In this document: one piece after another, positions 1 to 12,800 of the stretch
Layout: every line of letters starts with the position of its first letter
Numbering within the stretch: position 1 is the stretch's first letter
Assembly (NCBI RefSeq): GCF_030463535.1
Contig: NC_132891.1
Span: forward strand, 9,042,449 to 9,106,448
Reading direction: 5' to 3'
Origin: Salminus brasiliensis
Lineage: Eukaryota > Chordata > Actinopteri > Characiformes > Bryconidae
DNA: 64,000 nt
Program-made: the position numbers and the translations under genes
Notes under the pieces: model-generated
What the model was told of the DNA's origin: nothing
Seen by the model: the letters and a program-made list of their open reading frames with translations, nothing else
The model's database searches: none

Positions 1-654
1 AAAATATAACACAAACATACATTAAAACAGACATTAACTAATAACTAAAGTACATGGACTTGGTCAAACTGCAGATCACTACATGATGCAGAACTCAGCT
101 GCAGTGTGAGAGTGTAAGTACGCATTAGGTCCCAAAGAGCCATCCTTTGCCTTAATTCCCTTTCAGTGTCACTCCTATTTAAAGAAACAAAAAAAACCCA
201 TAATCCACTGGAAATTTAAGCATCAGCATCTTTGGATAGGTACCATACAGCAGAGTAGGACAGAACCATGACTGAACAGACAAACACTAAAACTAAGAAA
301 AAAAAAAGAAAATAATAATTTAGTTAACTTAATAGCAGTATGTGTCTTCAGATGACCTCTTTCTTTACAATGATGTAATAACGAACATTTAGAGTTAACC
401 CTTAAATGAGAATTCCTGTTTTATCTTCACGTTTCACATTACAAAGTGTCCATCAGGATGCAGGATGAACGTAACCAAAATCAGTACAGCTGATCGTGTG
501 TGTTTGTGCACACATCCAAATAAAAAATATAGGCTTTAAAAGTCTTTGGATTTTATTGCAAAACTGCATCCCGTTCTTCAAGCAAAAGCAGCCAATGACA
601 ACAGGATTCGCCTTCCTACAGTTTCGAGAGTCTTTGTGCACGTGTGTGTGGGCC
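1..654 (-). other. slc25a33 3' UTR and downstream sequence
   Basis: AT-rich DNA after the slc25a33 stop. On the minus strand an AATAAA hexamer lies at 557-552, about 100 bases past the stop, and is the nearest candidate poly(A) signal; the true end is not determined. No other gene was recognised here. Confidence 0.45.
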
Positions 655-857
655 TTATTTGGAGGGCTGTCCCAGCAGGTAGACAATGAGCTCATAGGTG
701 GACAGCACTATGGCCGTGTTGGGAATCTGCCTAATGAGCTGTGGAATGAGTCCTCTGTAAAATGCTGCATAGCCCTCCTCGACCGCAACCAGACGCGCTG
801 TCTGGAAGAAGTACTTGTATTTGCTGCCTTCTTCTCGGAGTCTTGTCCGAATGACCT
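655..857 (-). CDS. slc25a33: slc25a33 coding exon 7 with stop
   Basis: 203 nt encoding [11 protein letters not shown] to the C-terminus [12 protein letters not shown] and TAA at 657-655. Acceptor CTCCAG. Confidence 0.94.
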
Positions 858-3800
858 CTGGAGGGAGACAGAGAGATAGCAACGTCAGTTCAAAAGAGGA
901 GGGGGGGGGCTTATAAGGGCATAAGAAGCATAACTAGAGGCAGTTCTTTGCAAGTACAGTTATATAAGGCTATTTGCATGCTAGAGCACAGAGAGAAAGA
1001 TCTGTTCTGCTGAAACAGATATTTAAATATTAAAATGGTGCTTTTTTTCTTTTTTACTGAATAATTCTGAAATCATTTTTAAAACAAATTATCACTTTCT
1101 GTTTTTTCTTAGAACAAATAAGGCTTAAGGAAAAATGAGTCCGTTTCTATTAACAGATGTAGGCAAGCACATGCATAGTGAGGCATGTTTATGTTTGTGG
1201 TTCATGATTGGCCGTTTTGTATTTTGTTTAATAAAAAAAAAAAAAATAAAAAAAAAAAGTCTGGGTGATCACTTCACCATGAATAGGTGGGGCTAAACTG
1301 CTGAACGACTAAGCATACATATATGTAAATAAGTTGGTTTTGTGAGGTGACTCAATTCAAAATGTTTTTGCAGCTTAATTTCCATGAATGGTAGGTTTTA
1401 AACCATGTTCACTCAACATCAAACTATTATTTTTAAAAAAGCCAAGCAAACATGGTTTGTGGTTGATCTAGACCTTTAACCATAATTCAGTCACTTATGA
1501 AATGACAAACAGGATCCGTTGAAGGACTCTGATTCCTTCTTGTGCTACTGGGGGCGTGTGTATTTATGTATTGTACGGTCATAAATGGCATCCATACCAT
1601 GTGGATATGCTATGCAGGAGGCGCAGCCTTTGGCAAAAGCAGCTGCTACCATAAGGCCCAGGAAGTCGGACGCTCCTTTTTCTCCATCAGTGTTGGCAGT
1701 TGTGAGTCGACTTTCCGCTAGATGCTTCTTTAGGGTCTCATAGATGAGGAAGCAGATCATGGTCTCTGAGATTCCGGCGTATGACGCCGTCAGGCCCCGG
1801 TAAAAGCCTCGCACCCCCTCTGTCCGGTACACGTAACGTGCGCACTGTAATGCATTCGTCTTCTTCTCTCCTCGTGCCCTGGGGGACAAACAGTCCCGTC
1901 AGTCAATAAGTGAGCAGACAACACTGACCATTTCAAACAAGTTTAGAGATATTTAAGGACTTTGTAACTAAGCTACAAGGGCTTCAGGCTCCACAGTGAC
2001 TTTATATTAAGCTGATTGACCTGACAATTTAAAAAGTGTGGGGGTTTTGGCCTTAGCTTTTAATTCTGCAATGTTGTTTGAACATTATGTGGGCTGAGTT
2101 TATTCATTCATTCAACATCTATTCTCCATTCTCCATTATTACTTTGACATAGTTCAAATATAGTAGGTGTTTTTTACATTGTGTCAATTTGGAACAAACA
2201 AACACTTCAAAACTTGGAACACAGTTTTTTTGTTTTGTTTTTTTACACTGACCTATTTTAAGTCAAGAAGGTTTATTTCCTCTCTCCAAGTTTATATTTT
2301 GGAGATACAAGCTTTGAATGAAAATGACGATAAATACAGAGTAAAGCCACTGACATGCTTTTCTCATCTGACCTCGAGGGAATTTAATGGCTTGTGCTCT
2401 TTGAAGAGATAATTATAGACTGGGCCCTTTAAGCCAAGGCTGGCTCGTCAAGGTGGATATTTATACTGTCGCCTCCTTGGTCACATGCTAATTACTGTGA
2501 TTGCTATGTAACACGGGATACATTTAAATTTCATACACCCTCCAGTATGATATAACCGATACTCGAGCCTGTGTTCAGGTAGCCCGTTTTATAAGAGATT
2601 ATGTAGGACGGCCTAAAAAGTACTTAATAAAATAATTAAAAAAAAGACAAATTACAGATCAACATACTTCTTTTCAAGCTGCATTCTGGTTTTGACCATC
2701 CAGATGGGGTTCATCAAGGAATTTGTTACAAAAGCTGAAACAAACATACAAATCAAAATGAAGTCATATAGCCATAGAAAAACCCTGCATCTCCATGTTT
2801 GCTCATTTTTTTGGGCTGTTATTTACATTGTACCCAAATTTCAAATTTCACATTCTTCTGAAATTTAAGAAGGTTGTTTCATTGCCATTTGAGATACAAG
2901 GGACACCCCACCCCCCCAAACATCTACAATATGTGCAACCCACCTCCATTAATTTATTTACAGATATACTCTATAGACATCTCAGTACTCACCTGCACAC
3001 CCTGCTGAGGACATGTGCACCACTCCACTGTTGGGCACAAAAATGCCATTAAAGGTCTCTTTCGACTTTGAGTAGGCAGCAAAATAAATTGCCCTGAAAC
3101 AACAAAACCAGAGAACCTTTTAGATAAAGAAAGAACGTAATGGCTTAACGCTGAACCCATCGCCCCCTGCCATGCTCCCTGCTCTGCAGAGAGAGTTCAT
3201 TTCAATGTGAAAAATGTGTGATATTGAAAGACTGCCATGTTTAGTCACACAGCCTACAGTGCAAGTTCCTGACAATGTCCAGAACTGTCCGTTTCCACAC
3301 TGCATGTTCGCTTTGACGAGCTTCTGGAACACACTGTGCCAGATCACTACAACAAGCTGAATGAGTAGCTGGAGCTAGAACTGCCTATTCAGAATTATTG
3401 GGCCACGAATGCTCAGGGATACGAGTACCATACAGAGAAAACCTGTATAAAAACAACTGTAATATAGGACAGACACTTAATCAGAGTTATTTCAGAAGGG
3501 CTTTATTGAGGTAGCTTACAGATAAAACAGGAAAAACCCAACAGTGTTTATGAAATACTAGTTTACGCTGATATGAAAGTGTCCCTAAGAGACCACTCAG
3601 AAGAACAGTGGTATTTGTTGCTAAAACAAGTAAATCTAGCCTGTTTTATCTGGTTTATTCCTCCAACACAATAAACAGGGATACTGTGCTGGCAAAGATG
3701 AAGGTTGTTATACCTACATTTAACCACATGTTAATGCCTATCCTGAACCAAGCATTGCAAGGTTATTAAAAGTATGTTAACACATGTAAACTGATTCTAA

Positions 3801-6800
3801 TGACCTACTAGACAGTTTAATTTTGTGTGTTAATACAGAAAATGTCTCAGTGAGAAAGCTTCCAGGAAACTTGAGGAAGTGTTTTCAGGAGCAGATAAAA
3901 GTAAGGTCATGTAACACTACTGTCATAGAAGTTTAGCCTTGACGCCATGTTGCTGACCTCTTGGTCATGCCCTAGATTCTGCAACAATCGGATTTAATAG
4001 TTACCTTGACGGTGCAACACCCACAAGATTTGGACCCAGGCCTCGGAAGAGCGAACTTGGTCCTTCTTTTTCCAGAATTGACCTACCCATGAAAGAAAAG
4101 GAAAGAGGAGAAGGTTTAATGCAAACATAGGAGAAACCATGGTTCAGTCGGATCACATTACACAACAGCAATGTTTGGTATTTATGGCTGTTTTTTCTGG
4201 CTGATCCCACAGACGGAACAGCAGTCAATAGGTTGTGGTCCTTGTGCACTCTGTTCAGGTCCATAAGCTCAGCTGCCTTTAATGGTTCACCTTCCGTGTG
4301 GGGTGAGAGCTCATCCTACTGTTTAATCATTGTGGATCCTCGAAGGGGATATTTATTCCAGGTATCCACACATGCTAACATTTGCCCTACTTTGCCACGT
4401 TTCTCTTCTTTTTTGGCATAATTCCTACTGTAGTCTACCTTGGCTTGAATTAAAAATGCAAATGGTTTTGTATTAGCCAGAGTTAATGACCTGGTATACA
4501 GTTTTACAGAGGGTAGTGCCATAGGGTGGTTTGAATGGTGCCTCTGAAAACCTTTGAAATGTAAATTCCTTATAAACATCATAGCTGGATGGACCACACA
4601 AAAAAAACAACAATTTGTTAAGAAAGGTAAATACATGAAAATGATGTTTACACATTCTCAGAATAACTATTCCCCCACCTAAGACTACTCCTGTGCAATT
4701 AAACTTTCCATACAGCCTAAAACCTTCTCCCACAGTTGTCGTAGTTGTACAGACAAGAAAAAGGGCTTAGCCTATATTTCATTCCACAAACAGAGTAAAG
4801 TCACCATTTTATCTGGCAGAACAAACACTGTGTCTAAGGTACATCAGAAACGTGAGCTAGACAGATATGGCCTATGCGTTAGATATGCTAAATAGTGGAC
4901 AAACAGTGACAAAGTCCCTGAAAAAATAAATAAATAAAAAACAAGCAGCTTTTACACAGAATACAATCACATTTCAAGGAAGGAAGTTTGTTCTTACACA
5001 AAAGTGCTCTGTGTTTTTCTGGAATGGCCTGAACATTACAAAAGATCTGTTTTACCACACTTCTTTGCCCTCATAAAAAAATGAGGTTTTGGATCAATGA
5101 GGTTTGAAGAAGACGTGCTGAAAACGAAGCCACAGCACTCCCACGGACATTAATGAGGGCACCCTGTGCTGGCGATGTGTAATACGAGCCAGGGAGGAAG
5201 AGCCATGTGACAGCAGTTCCTCAGAGGCGGTTCGCTCTGGTCTGCTCTGCTGCTACGGCTGGCCTCCCAAAAATGGGTGGATAGACAGACAGCAGCCCTT
5301 ACCCCCTAATCGTACCCCATCTGCTTTTATAAAAGGCTGCAGCAGCCTAACAGCCAAACAGGCTCTAATCCAGCTCCCTGGGCTTGATATGTTTGTTACT
5401 GTAGTGTTTTTAAATACTAAATATGTAAATCAATCAACCAATAGATTGATTAATTAATTAATTAATTAATTAATTAATTAATAAGTGAAGAGATTAATAG
5501 ACCTCCATTATATTTTAGCTACTTTAGCCTTGTAGGCCAGAACTAAAAAGTGGGGTAAATAACTAAATGTGGGGTAAAGTGCACCACCATGAGAAGCTTT
5601 AAAACCAGATAGGTGGACATCACCTATCTTATATTGCAACAGCTTTATAATTCTATTATATTATCAGCAGATTACACGTCTCCTGCTCTCACAGCCTATC
5701 AGAACATATTCACAGCTGGGGAACAAAGGAAACGAACGCAGTAAAAATTACCAGACAAAATAAAGGCATAAAGTACAGAAAGCCCTTGAAACTGAGGATC
5801 CTTGCAAAGTCAAGAAGCTATGAAAGCAGGTCAGATCATTTTGTAAACTATGTATCAAGTTGCAAACTCTGAATCATCTAAAGAAGAGAGACTCACACCC
5901 CTACTGCCCAGTGATTACATACACACAGTTGCTTCCGAACTTTAAGCAAAGTCATCCTTCGTGTGCAATTCAGCTTACCGTAGGACCTGCAGGAGGCTAG
6001 GTGTGACGGGACCAGGTCTAAGAACACCAGCTCCACTGACCGTGCCCAGCTGGACCTGGAACACTGGTCTTAGATTGAGGCCTGATGACTGTAGCCTGGT
6101 CTTCAACACCTCCAGGGGGCAGGTCATGATGGCACCCACCGTACCGCCACATCTGGAAACAGAATAGTAATATATTTAGTATAATATTACTAAACCCTCA
6201 TCTCCAAAAAGTACAGTTGCTTTATTGTAAAGTGATTGAAACGCAGGGCCATCATTTACACCTAATAAAGCAGTGCAATAACTGGTGATTCTGAAGTGAT
6301 TAGATTACTTGCTCGATAAAAATGAACAGTAACTATATTGATCATTTGGCCTTAAGATTGCTTTGAAAGAGAAGGTGGACTATGGGCGCTATACGAGACG
6401 TTGCAGACTTGGAGAGCTATTACTCCTTCTGTCATCACCACCCTCTCTGTTTTGAGAGTCATGCAGGTCAGGGAGAACAAACGGAGCTCTTGCAAAAGGG
6501 CTAAATATGACGTAGGTAGTATCGACTGCACATCTACAGATCACAAATCTGAGTAACATCAGAGTTCAATCCCATGAAAGCGAATGCACAAGTTTGGAAA
6601 TACTTAAATGATAAATAATTACACTGTTCAATTGTCTTAAACAAAATAAAATAAAAAAGAACAGGTAAAGACAGACCAATAAAAGTACTTTAATATAACA
6701 AAAAAAAGAAAACAAAAAACTATAAATGTAAAAGGTGCAATAATTTGCATGGCTTTCATCAGCCCAGCGCACTAAAGATAGCAGGACACAGTCCAGGAGT

Positions 6801-9077
6801 TTCATGTGGCAATTTAAACATACAGGGAGTCAAGAAAGATCATGTCGCATACTTTAATAGGTGCTGTAGTCTGAGCTGCTCCAAAAAGTATCTACTAAAT
6901 GAAGTTATTCTTCACACTACGTTTGAACTAAGATATTAAAAGCAAACAAAACTGCAAATCCACCTGGGATGATGACCGAGCTTAGAGCAGGTCATCACAG
7001 ACGACAGAATATGAACAAGTGACGTCCGATCTGTTGACATTCTGTCCCAAGTCAGTGACATGACACGCTGACACGCCTTCACATTTACAAAACATCCTTT
7101 AAACATCCATCCATTAGCTTTTATTTGTGTTAGCCTTAACTGTCACTACAGGGCCTCCCGCTTCAAACACCATACTGATGTGTCACACTTTCAAATGGGA
7201 CTTCGGAGCGCAACCTTTTTTACGTCACGCCTCAGGTGAGGAGCGGATTAGACTCGAATCTCCCTGAGAGGGACATTTTATTACAGGGACAGGCACCTTG
7301 CCAATAGATTAAAGGCTTATTATAAGCTCGGAACAGCCCAAAGCATCCTATTTGACTCAAAGCTGTGCTTTAGATTTCTAATAAAACCCTAAACTGCATA
7401 TTTATACATTAATACACTAATATCAATATTTCTAGGCAAGACTTTAAACCATAAAAACTGAGAAAATAGATTTAGATTAGATATTAGATTTGGAATAGAT
7501 TAGATAGATTTTATTGCCTTTTGTGTTTATTACAGACAGCAAACTCTTATCTCCAAAAGTACAGCTTGAAAAATAATACCCATGCATTTAGAAGCCATAA
7601 TTTACTCTTAATAAAGCAATAAAATAAGTGATAAGTGATCAGATTACAATAAAAATAAACAGTGATCACCGCATGGTCATTTCGATTTATAATTAGAAAA
7701 AGAAATAAGGTTATTTTGAACACTGGATGGTCACACTCAACTAATTAGACGGTAACGGTTTTTCCAAGCTGTTCATTTGTGGAATTCTTTGAATTTAACT
7801 GCAAGAGCAAGAGAGATGTAATTAATGCGTCTGATGCAACTTGAGGGGCATATTGAGGGTTAGAAGGCCAGGCTTATTTACACTCACTAGGTCACTAATT
7901 CACACTTTGTTCAACTTTGTTGATTACATTTATGTACGCTGTAGAAAATAATGACTGGTCTCTAATGCATACTTTTTAATGTAAAGCATTTTAGTATAAC
8001 AAGTCTATTAGTCCTGCATTTCCACCGGCCCTTGAACTTCTCTAAATGACCAAAAAAAAAATGGCCTTAGAGCTCATATACATATAATACAACATCATGC
8101 ATTCTCACATGCATGCATGTTCTGCTTTATGGACAAAGCTTTTACATGAGGTTCAGCTACAGAAGCTCATTAACATTCAACTGATTCTAGAACAGAGTAT
8201 ACGGCGTAGAATCACTGATGCTTAATCCTATACTAATAAATATAATAATCACATTAATAATAATAATAAACTTTATTTTTAAAAGCAGGATTTGCAGTAA
8301 AAGTACATTAACATTTGAAACTATAGAAAACACCCTGAACATTGAAGCAAGACAGCGACAACTGGTAGTAGTCACAAGTGTCTGTCATTTCCAGGGGGTG
8401 TCAGTCAGGGCAGTCAGTAAAGGATAACCTTAGCTGATGACCTTGGAGAAGCTCAAAGGCCTAACAGGAGTCTCCCATACCAACAACCACGTTTCTCGTT
8501 ATATGATTATACCCCTAGTCCTGCACCAGGCAAGACGATCTGCCAAAACTGCTCTAGAAAGGGTCTTCGCTAGACACGTGGATTACTGAGCACCGGTCTA
8601 ACGCTCCTTATCCCGCATGTTCTGAAAGTGCAGCAGCTGAAAGGGACGCAGTGTTCCGGCTTCTCCGGCTCCAATATTAAAGTCAGAAGCTCCACTGTGC
8701 TCGCCTTAAAGTCCTCACGGTCAGTAATAAAAGCTAACGGGCTTATGGAAGTACAGTAATGCGCAAAGTTACACAGCTAGCACTGACCACGGACCTGGAG
8801 CGGTCATGCGACAGGAAAGAGGCAGAAGGCAGAAGAGACAGGAACACTTACATAACACGAGGCAGTGGGGTCGCGACAGATGGGTTACATCTCAAACTGA
8901 GCGGTTTAGTGCCAACATCACCAAAGCAGTCAGAGGACATACACTGAACGTTCACGATACGTTGGATTATATGACGTACAGGGTCCCGCTGTGAGGTTTC
9001 TAGCGGGTTTCTTAGCTGAGCCTAGCTGTCTCCTTTCACCTTACGGCCAATAGCACAATATATGTAGCCACACGTAG

Positions 9078-9139
<62 letters not shown>

Positions 9140-9429
9140 GTTTCTGGCTCAACTGTTACGTATTAAACGTTCCACGATACGCAACAATGCATAACATTCC
9201 AACATTTAAATATCAAAGGCGCAAATCTCAATGACAAAGCAACGAATTTCAAAGATAGCGAACCGAGCTGCCTAGCAACCAATCCGGAACCAATAAATTA
9301 GCCGACGACCTGTTCTATCGATATTATTCATCAACGCTAAACCGTAAATTAGTCTAGCTTAGCTGTCAGTGTCAGGACACGCAATGACCGATGTTAAACG
9401 CACTGGTAGCTGAACATCCAATTGATCTA

Positions 9430-9472
<43 letters not shown>

Positions 9473-9537
9473 TACTTAACGTGAGATCGTACTTACCCCC
9501 CAGCAAAGAGGTGTAATAGCGTGTCTTTCTGTGCCAT
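655..9537 (-). CDS. slc25a33: Mitochondrial pyrimidine nucleotide carrier SLC25A33 (7 coding exons, complete)
   Basis: Spliced gene on the minus strand; coding exons in transcription order are 9537-9497, 6152-5979, 4082-4005, 3093-2993, 2734-2668, 1878-1598 and 857-655. All introns are GT-AG, phases agree, and the total is 945 nt, or 314 aa plus stop (human protein 321 aa). Known role of the family: inner mitochondrial membrane exchange of UTP and other pyrimidine nucleotides. The three carrier-family repeats are visible through their signatures: PLEVLK (residues 26-31), PIWMVK (141-146) and PHEVIR (246-251). The PIW variant in repeat 2 and the GGCGGTVGA and [13 protein letters not shown] stretches fit the SLC25A33/SLC25A36 pair. 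The short N-terminus ([14 protein letters not shown]) resembles the human SLC25A33 start. The start is the first ATG of the exon-1 frame and the stop is TAA. The next gene, aurkaip1, is divergent and over 5 kb away. SLC25A36 is the only serious alternative. Confidence 0.95.
1598..1878 (-). CDS. slc25a33: slc25a33 coding exon 6
   Basis: 281 nt, the largest exon. Encodes the rest of repeat 2 ([20 protein letters not shown]) and the start of repeat 3 up to YPH; the final G joins exon 7 to restore the Glu of PHEVIR. Acceptor CCCCCAG, donor GTATGG. Confidence 0.93.
2668..2734 (-). CDS. slc25a33: slc25a33 coding exon 5
   Basis: 67 nt encoding [20 protein letters not shown] plus EK; it holds the divergent second carrier signature PIWMVK. 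Acceptor TTTCAG, donor GTATGT. Confidence 0.92.
2993..3093 (-). CDS. slc25a33: slc25a33 coding exon 4
   Basis: 101 nt encoding [20 protein letters not shown] and the start of carrier repeat 2. Acceptor TTTCAG, donor GTGAG. Confidence 0.92.
4005..4082 (-). CDS. slc25a33: slc25a33 coding exon 3
   Basis: 78 nt encoding [21 protein letters not shown] and onward, the matrix helix and second transmembrane segment of carrier repeat 1. Acceptor TAG just above 4082, donor GTAA below 4005. Confidence 0.93.
4083..5978 (-). other. slc25a33 intron 2
   Basis: Non-coding. Contains a (TTAA)n tract at about 5448-5483 and otherwise single-copy-looking AT-rich DNA. No further exon or recognisable mobile element. 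Short open frames at 4233-4733 show no protein similarity that I recognise. Confidence 0.6.
5979..6152 (-). CDS. slc25a33: slc25a33 coding exon 2
   Basis: 174 nt, residues 14-72. Contains the first transmembrane Gly-rich stretch and carrier signature PLEVLK, then the linker ([13 protein letters not shown]). Acceptor AG at 6154-6153, donor GTAAGC at 5978-5973. Confidence 0.93.
6197..7690. repeat. Two diverged direct copies of an unnamed repeat in slc25a33 intron 1
   Basis: About 6197-6355 and 7545-7688 share the same order of short blocks: ATCTCCAAAA, AGTACAG, AATAAAGCA, AGTGAT with AGATTAC, AATAAACAGT or AATGAACAGTA, and a final TGGTCATTTCG or TTTGGCC. They are about 1.35 kb apart, same orientation. 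The family is not one I can name. Confidence 0.5.
9079..9137. repeat. (CA)n microsatellite
   Basis: About 29 uninterrupted CA repeats in slc25a33 intron 1, some 360 bases downstream of the exon 1 donor. Confidence 0.95.
9430..9472. repeat. (CTGG)n tetranucleotide tract near the slc25a33 exon 1 donor
   Basis: About ten GCTG/CTGG units lie within intron 1, starting only about 20 bases inside the intron from the exon 1 donor. On the transcribed strand it reads (CCAG)n. Confidence 0.95.
9497..9537 (-). CDS. slc25a33: slc25a33 coding exon 1
   Basis: Encodes residues 1-13 ([13 protein letters not shown]) and two bases of the next Gly codon. The ATG is at 9537-9535 and the GTAAGT donor at 9496-9491. 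The frame joins exon 2 in phase 2. Confidence 0.92.
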
Positions 9538-9830
9538 TTTAAGCAGTCATCGTACACTCCCGCTGTTAAAGATAAAGCTAAACTATGCTGACGGCTAACC
9601 GGTAGCTAGCTAGCTAGCCTCCTCCACGCTGCTCTTGAGTCACTAGCAGCTCAGCCGGACCGGAGCAGCCGGCTTCTGTTTTATAACTGCGGAAACGAGC
9701 GCTCCGTCTGAACGAGGCCCGGGTTTTACGTCATGACTGGTCGTCCAGGGCCAGCCCATATAAATAGAACCCCTCTGATTTCAGTGGGCTGGAGGGGGGT
9801 GTTGTCCGTGACGTACGCAGGACGGGCCGT
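9538..9830 (-). promoter_or_regulatory. slc25a33 5' UTR and promoter with CRE-like sites
   Basis: GC- and CpG-richer than the surrounding DNA. Upstream of the ATG are a GCTA tandem tract (about 9601-9619), a CRE/ATF-like TTACGTCA at 9727-9734 (TGACGTAA on the gene strand), a TATA-like CATATAAATAG near 9758 and a second CRE-like TGACGTAC at 9809-9816. The transcription start is not determined; regulation by CREB/ATF is inference from motifs only. Confidence 0.5.
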
Positions 9831-12800
9831 GTTCTAAGCAGCACTGCAGCAAAAGGGTTTAACCCTCAAGCATCATGTGCTGAGGGACATAGTTTCTCTG
9901 AGTCCTGGGTGTCAGGTTTTTATGTTGGATTTAAGGTAGTAAGTGCGTCAGAGTATTTCTGTCCTAATTTCACAAACTAAATATTTTTATATTATTAGTC
10001 GTGTAAGTTGTGTTCTCACATTTTATTAAAATAATTGATGGACAAATAATTAACAGGAACAATAACAAAGAGTATAAGTATTAATATTATTAGTAATAAT
10101 AATAATAATAATAACAGTAATATTAATAATATTATTAAGCGCCTTTCAAGATACCCAGAAGGCACTGCACCAACATTAAAATCACAGAAAAACATCACAT
10201 AAAAGCATACTAATATCAAGTGAAAATATTCCAAATAATAAATAACAAAAAAAAAAAAAAAAAAACTCAGCACAGGATCAAAGCATTAAAAAATATGGTC
10301 ATTATTAATTAATTGCTATAATTTTTCTGAGCAAATGTTATTGACATTTTATTCAGAACTTAGAGATTAAATAAATGTGAATCAGTTTTTAAATCATTTT
10401 TGTGTCATATGTTAGAAATATTATTTAATTAAAACAGTGGTCTGAGTCTTAATAATCATTACAGTCCGTACATTTATGTACAGCCTGTAAATAGCTTAAC
10501 CCATCATTGTCTATATCTATATCTATATCTATATATGTTCCTAAATTAAATTGGTCAAATCAAACTGTGGGAGTAAAAAGTGAGTTTAATCAACAAATAT
10601 CTTGTAAAGTGTATTTTAAATAATATTTAAATTAAGTGTTTTGATCTCATGGCACAATTGATTATTCACAAAACAATAGATCCAATCCAATTGACACTGT
10701 GCATAAAAGCATGAAGGTTACATGTGATAAAAACAATGGCATTTGTACTTTTTATTTAAGACTATAACTAAACAAAATCTCATTGCTTTAGATCTGTCAG
10801 ATCTAGTTCTGTGACATTTCCCCTCATTTTACTGAATTTAGGTATTGATCTAGAATGGGTTCATGTGAAAGGGCTTATGGCTAGGTTAGAGGCTTTTGCC
10901 AGATTTTACTTTTGCAAAACCAATTAAGTGTAAAACAATGAAAACCCAAACATGTTCCGCAGGGAGGAACCCAGTCAGCATAAAAATATGCTGTTTTACA
11001 ATGTGTTACATAACCGCAGCTCAGCTATGTTGAGCTCTGTTTCCATCTGTTTTAATATAGATTTTTATATTTGATGTACTTTACAAAGTAGTAAGTTACG
11101 TGCTTACTGCATGCTAAAAGTCTAATAATAAGCCAAGCGGGAAATTCCTGCTTGCTTTTTGCAGCTGACCATTAGATGAGTGGAAAACCATCACAGGAAC
11201 ACCAACTAATCAGACATGCAAAAAAGATGGACTGACAGCGGGGTGTGAAGAAATCAACCTATAGGGATTGGGGGTGTGTGGCGGAGGGAGGGATGTAAGT
11301 TGAGACGTGGATTGCTCCACATTCAAGAACCATGAACTGATAAATAAGTAGGTTATTCAATCATGTTGGTGTTGACTTGTTTACACCAAAGTCTTCACTC
11401 TGCTGGCTTGCCTGAACGAGTCATGAGAGGCAGTAGCGTAGTGTTTGACAAAAATACCCCCAGGTAAATTTGAACAATCGTCATCTTCGGCAGCCTGTTG
11501 TTTCCCTTTTAGACAAAAATTATAAAACATCTACAGAAGACTAAAAGTAGATTCAGACAGTTACTTGAGTTATTATTATAGATTAGTAAGCAGTGTATTA
11601 TAGCTTATTATACAATCATTTTACAGCATTATAAATCTTGTGTAGTTTTTTTATGTGACAGCTCTGTTTTGTAGGGGCTGTAATGGAACAGAAATTTTTA
11701 TTTAACCAGAACTGAAATATCTGTTGGAATTTCTGCTTGAATGAGGCAAACGTATGCTTACCTTTAAATGTAACGTGAGGAATATCCATGTTATATAAAT
11801 GTAAGTTAAAGTGACTTTATTCTAAGTAATTCTATTCGTAGGTCTCTTTATGATGAAATGTTCAGACCATGTCAAGAGCAGCGACTGCGTTGAAAGTATG
11901 CAAAAAACTTTAAATTAAGAGCTGGATGTAAATTAAATCTTTATCAGTTGATAAAAGAGTAAACAACTATTCAACGCCTATTTAATACTGCTGATTTCAA
12001 CACCTACTGCTTATCTGTTTCACCTGTAGTTGGGATAAAACATGACTAACTCATTGGGAAGCTCAACAACAATCCTTCATTTGCTTATAAGAACACCACC
12101 CAGGGACAGGTTCAAGGTGCATTAAAACCATGGTAAAGGCTGACATGAAAGCTGAAAAAGATATAAATTCATTGTTTCACTGAAGGGCAATGGGTATAAG
12201 GTGACTGTTTGTACATTTCAGTAAATATTCTTCCTTTGTTTACTGAGATTTTATTGTTGTATAATTGTTGTCATTCAATTCAACACCACAGTACCTTTTA
12301 ATTTGAGGAGGTTTGAATATTTATCTTGTATTTATCTTGTATGTACAAGGTCCTCTCCCAACACTTTATTACACTGAAAACAACCAAATAAAACCAGTGA
12401 ACACAATATTAACAGGTTTAAACCCTTCGAATCCACATTACCAGGCAACACACATGGCACACAAAATAAAATACCAGAAGCATGAATTTAATAACAGTCT
12501 GCAGGTTCATTCCTGAAGGGTTTATGGTGTGAAGGTATCTTTGATAGGTTATAATCAGAGGACTTCTCTCTTGATACAGCAGGACTGAATTTAAACAGGT
12601 TTGAACACTTGACTTAAAAACAAAAAAGGCCCTGGCACTGACTTATTATGTAAGATTGTTGTTGGCACAGTTGCACATTAACACTCGCACGCTAACCTGG
12701 GGACTATGAAAATGACTGCATTTGGCTCAGCTGGGTGCATTTCATGGGATCTCTCCAGGCAATTCAAGGTAGCGGTAGAGTTCAATTGTCCCCAGACACT

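Noticed and set aside
4001-4264. Single-exon ORF reading through slc25a33 exon 3 into intron 2
   Set aside because: The part before SILEKEG is intron sequence; the acceptor AG and the phase fit show the true exon is 4082-4005.
10016-10273. Leu/Ile-rich 85-codon open frame resembling a membrane peptide
   Set aside because: Translation of AAT and A-rich simple repeats; no support as a gene.
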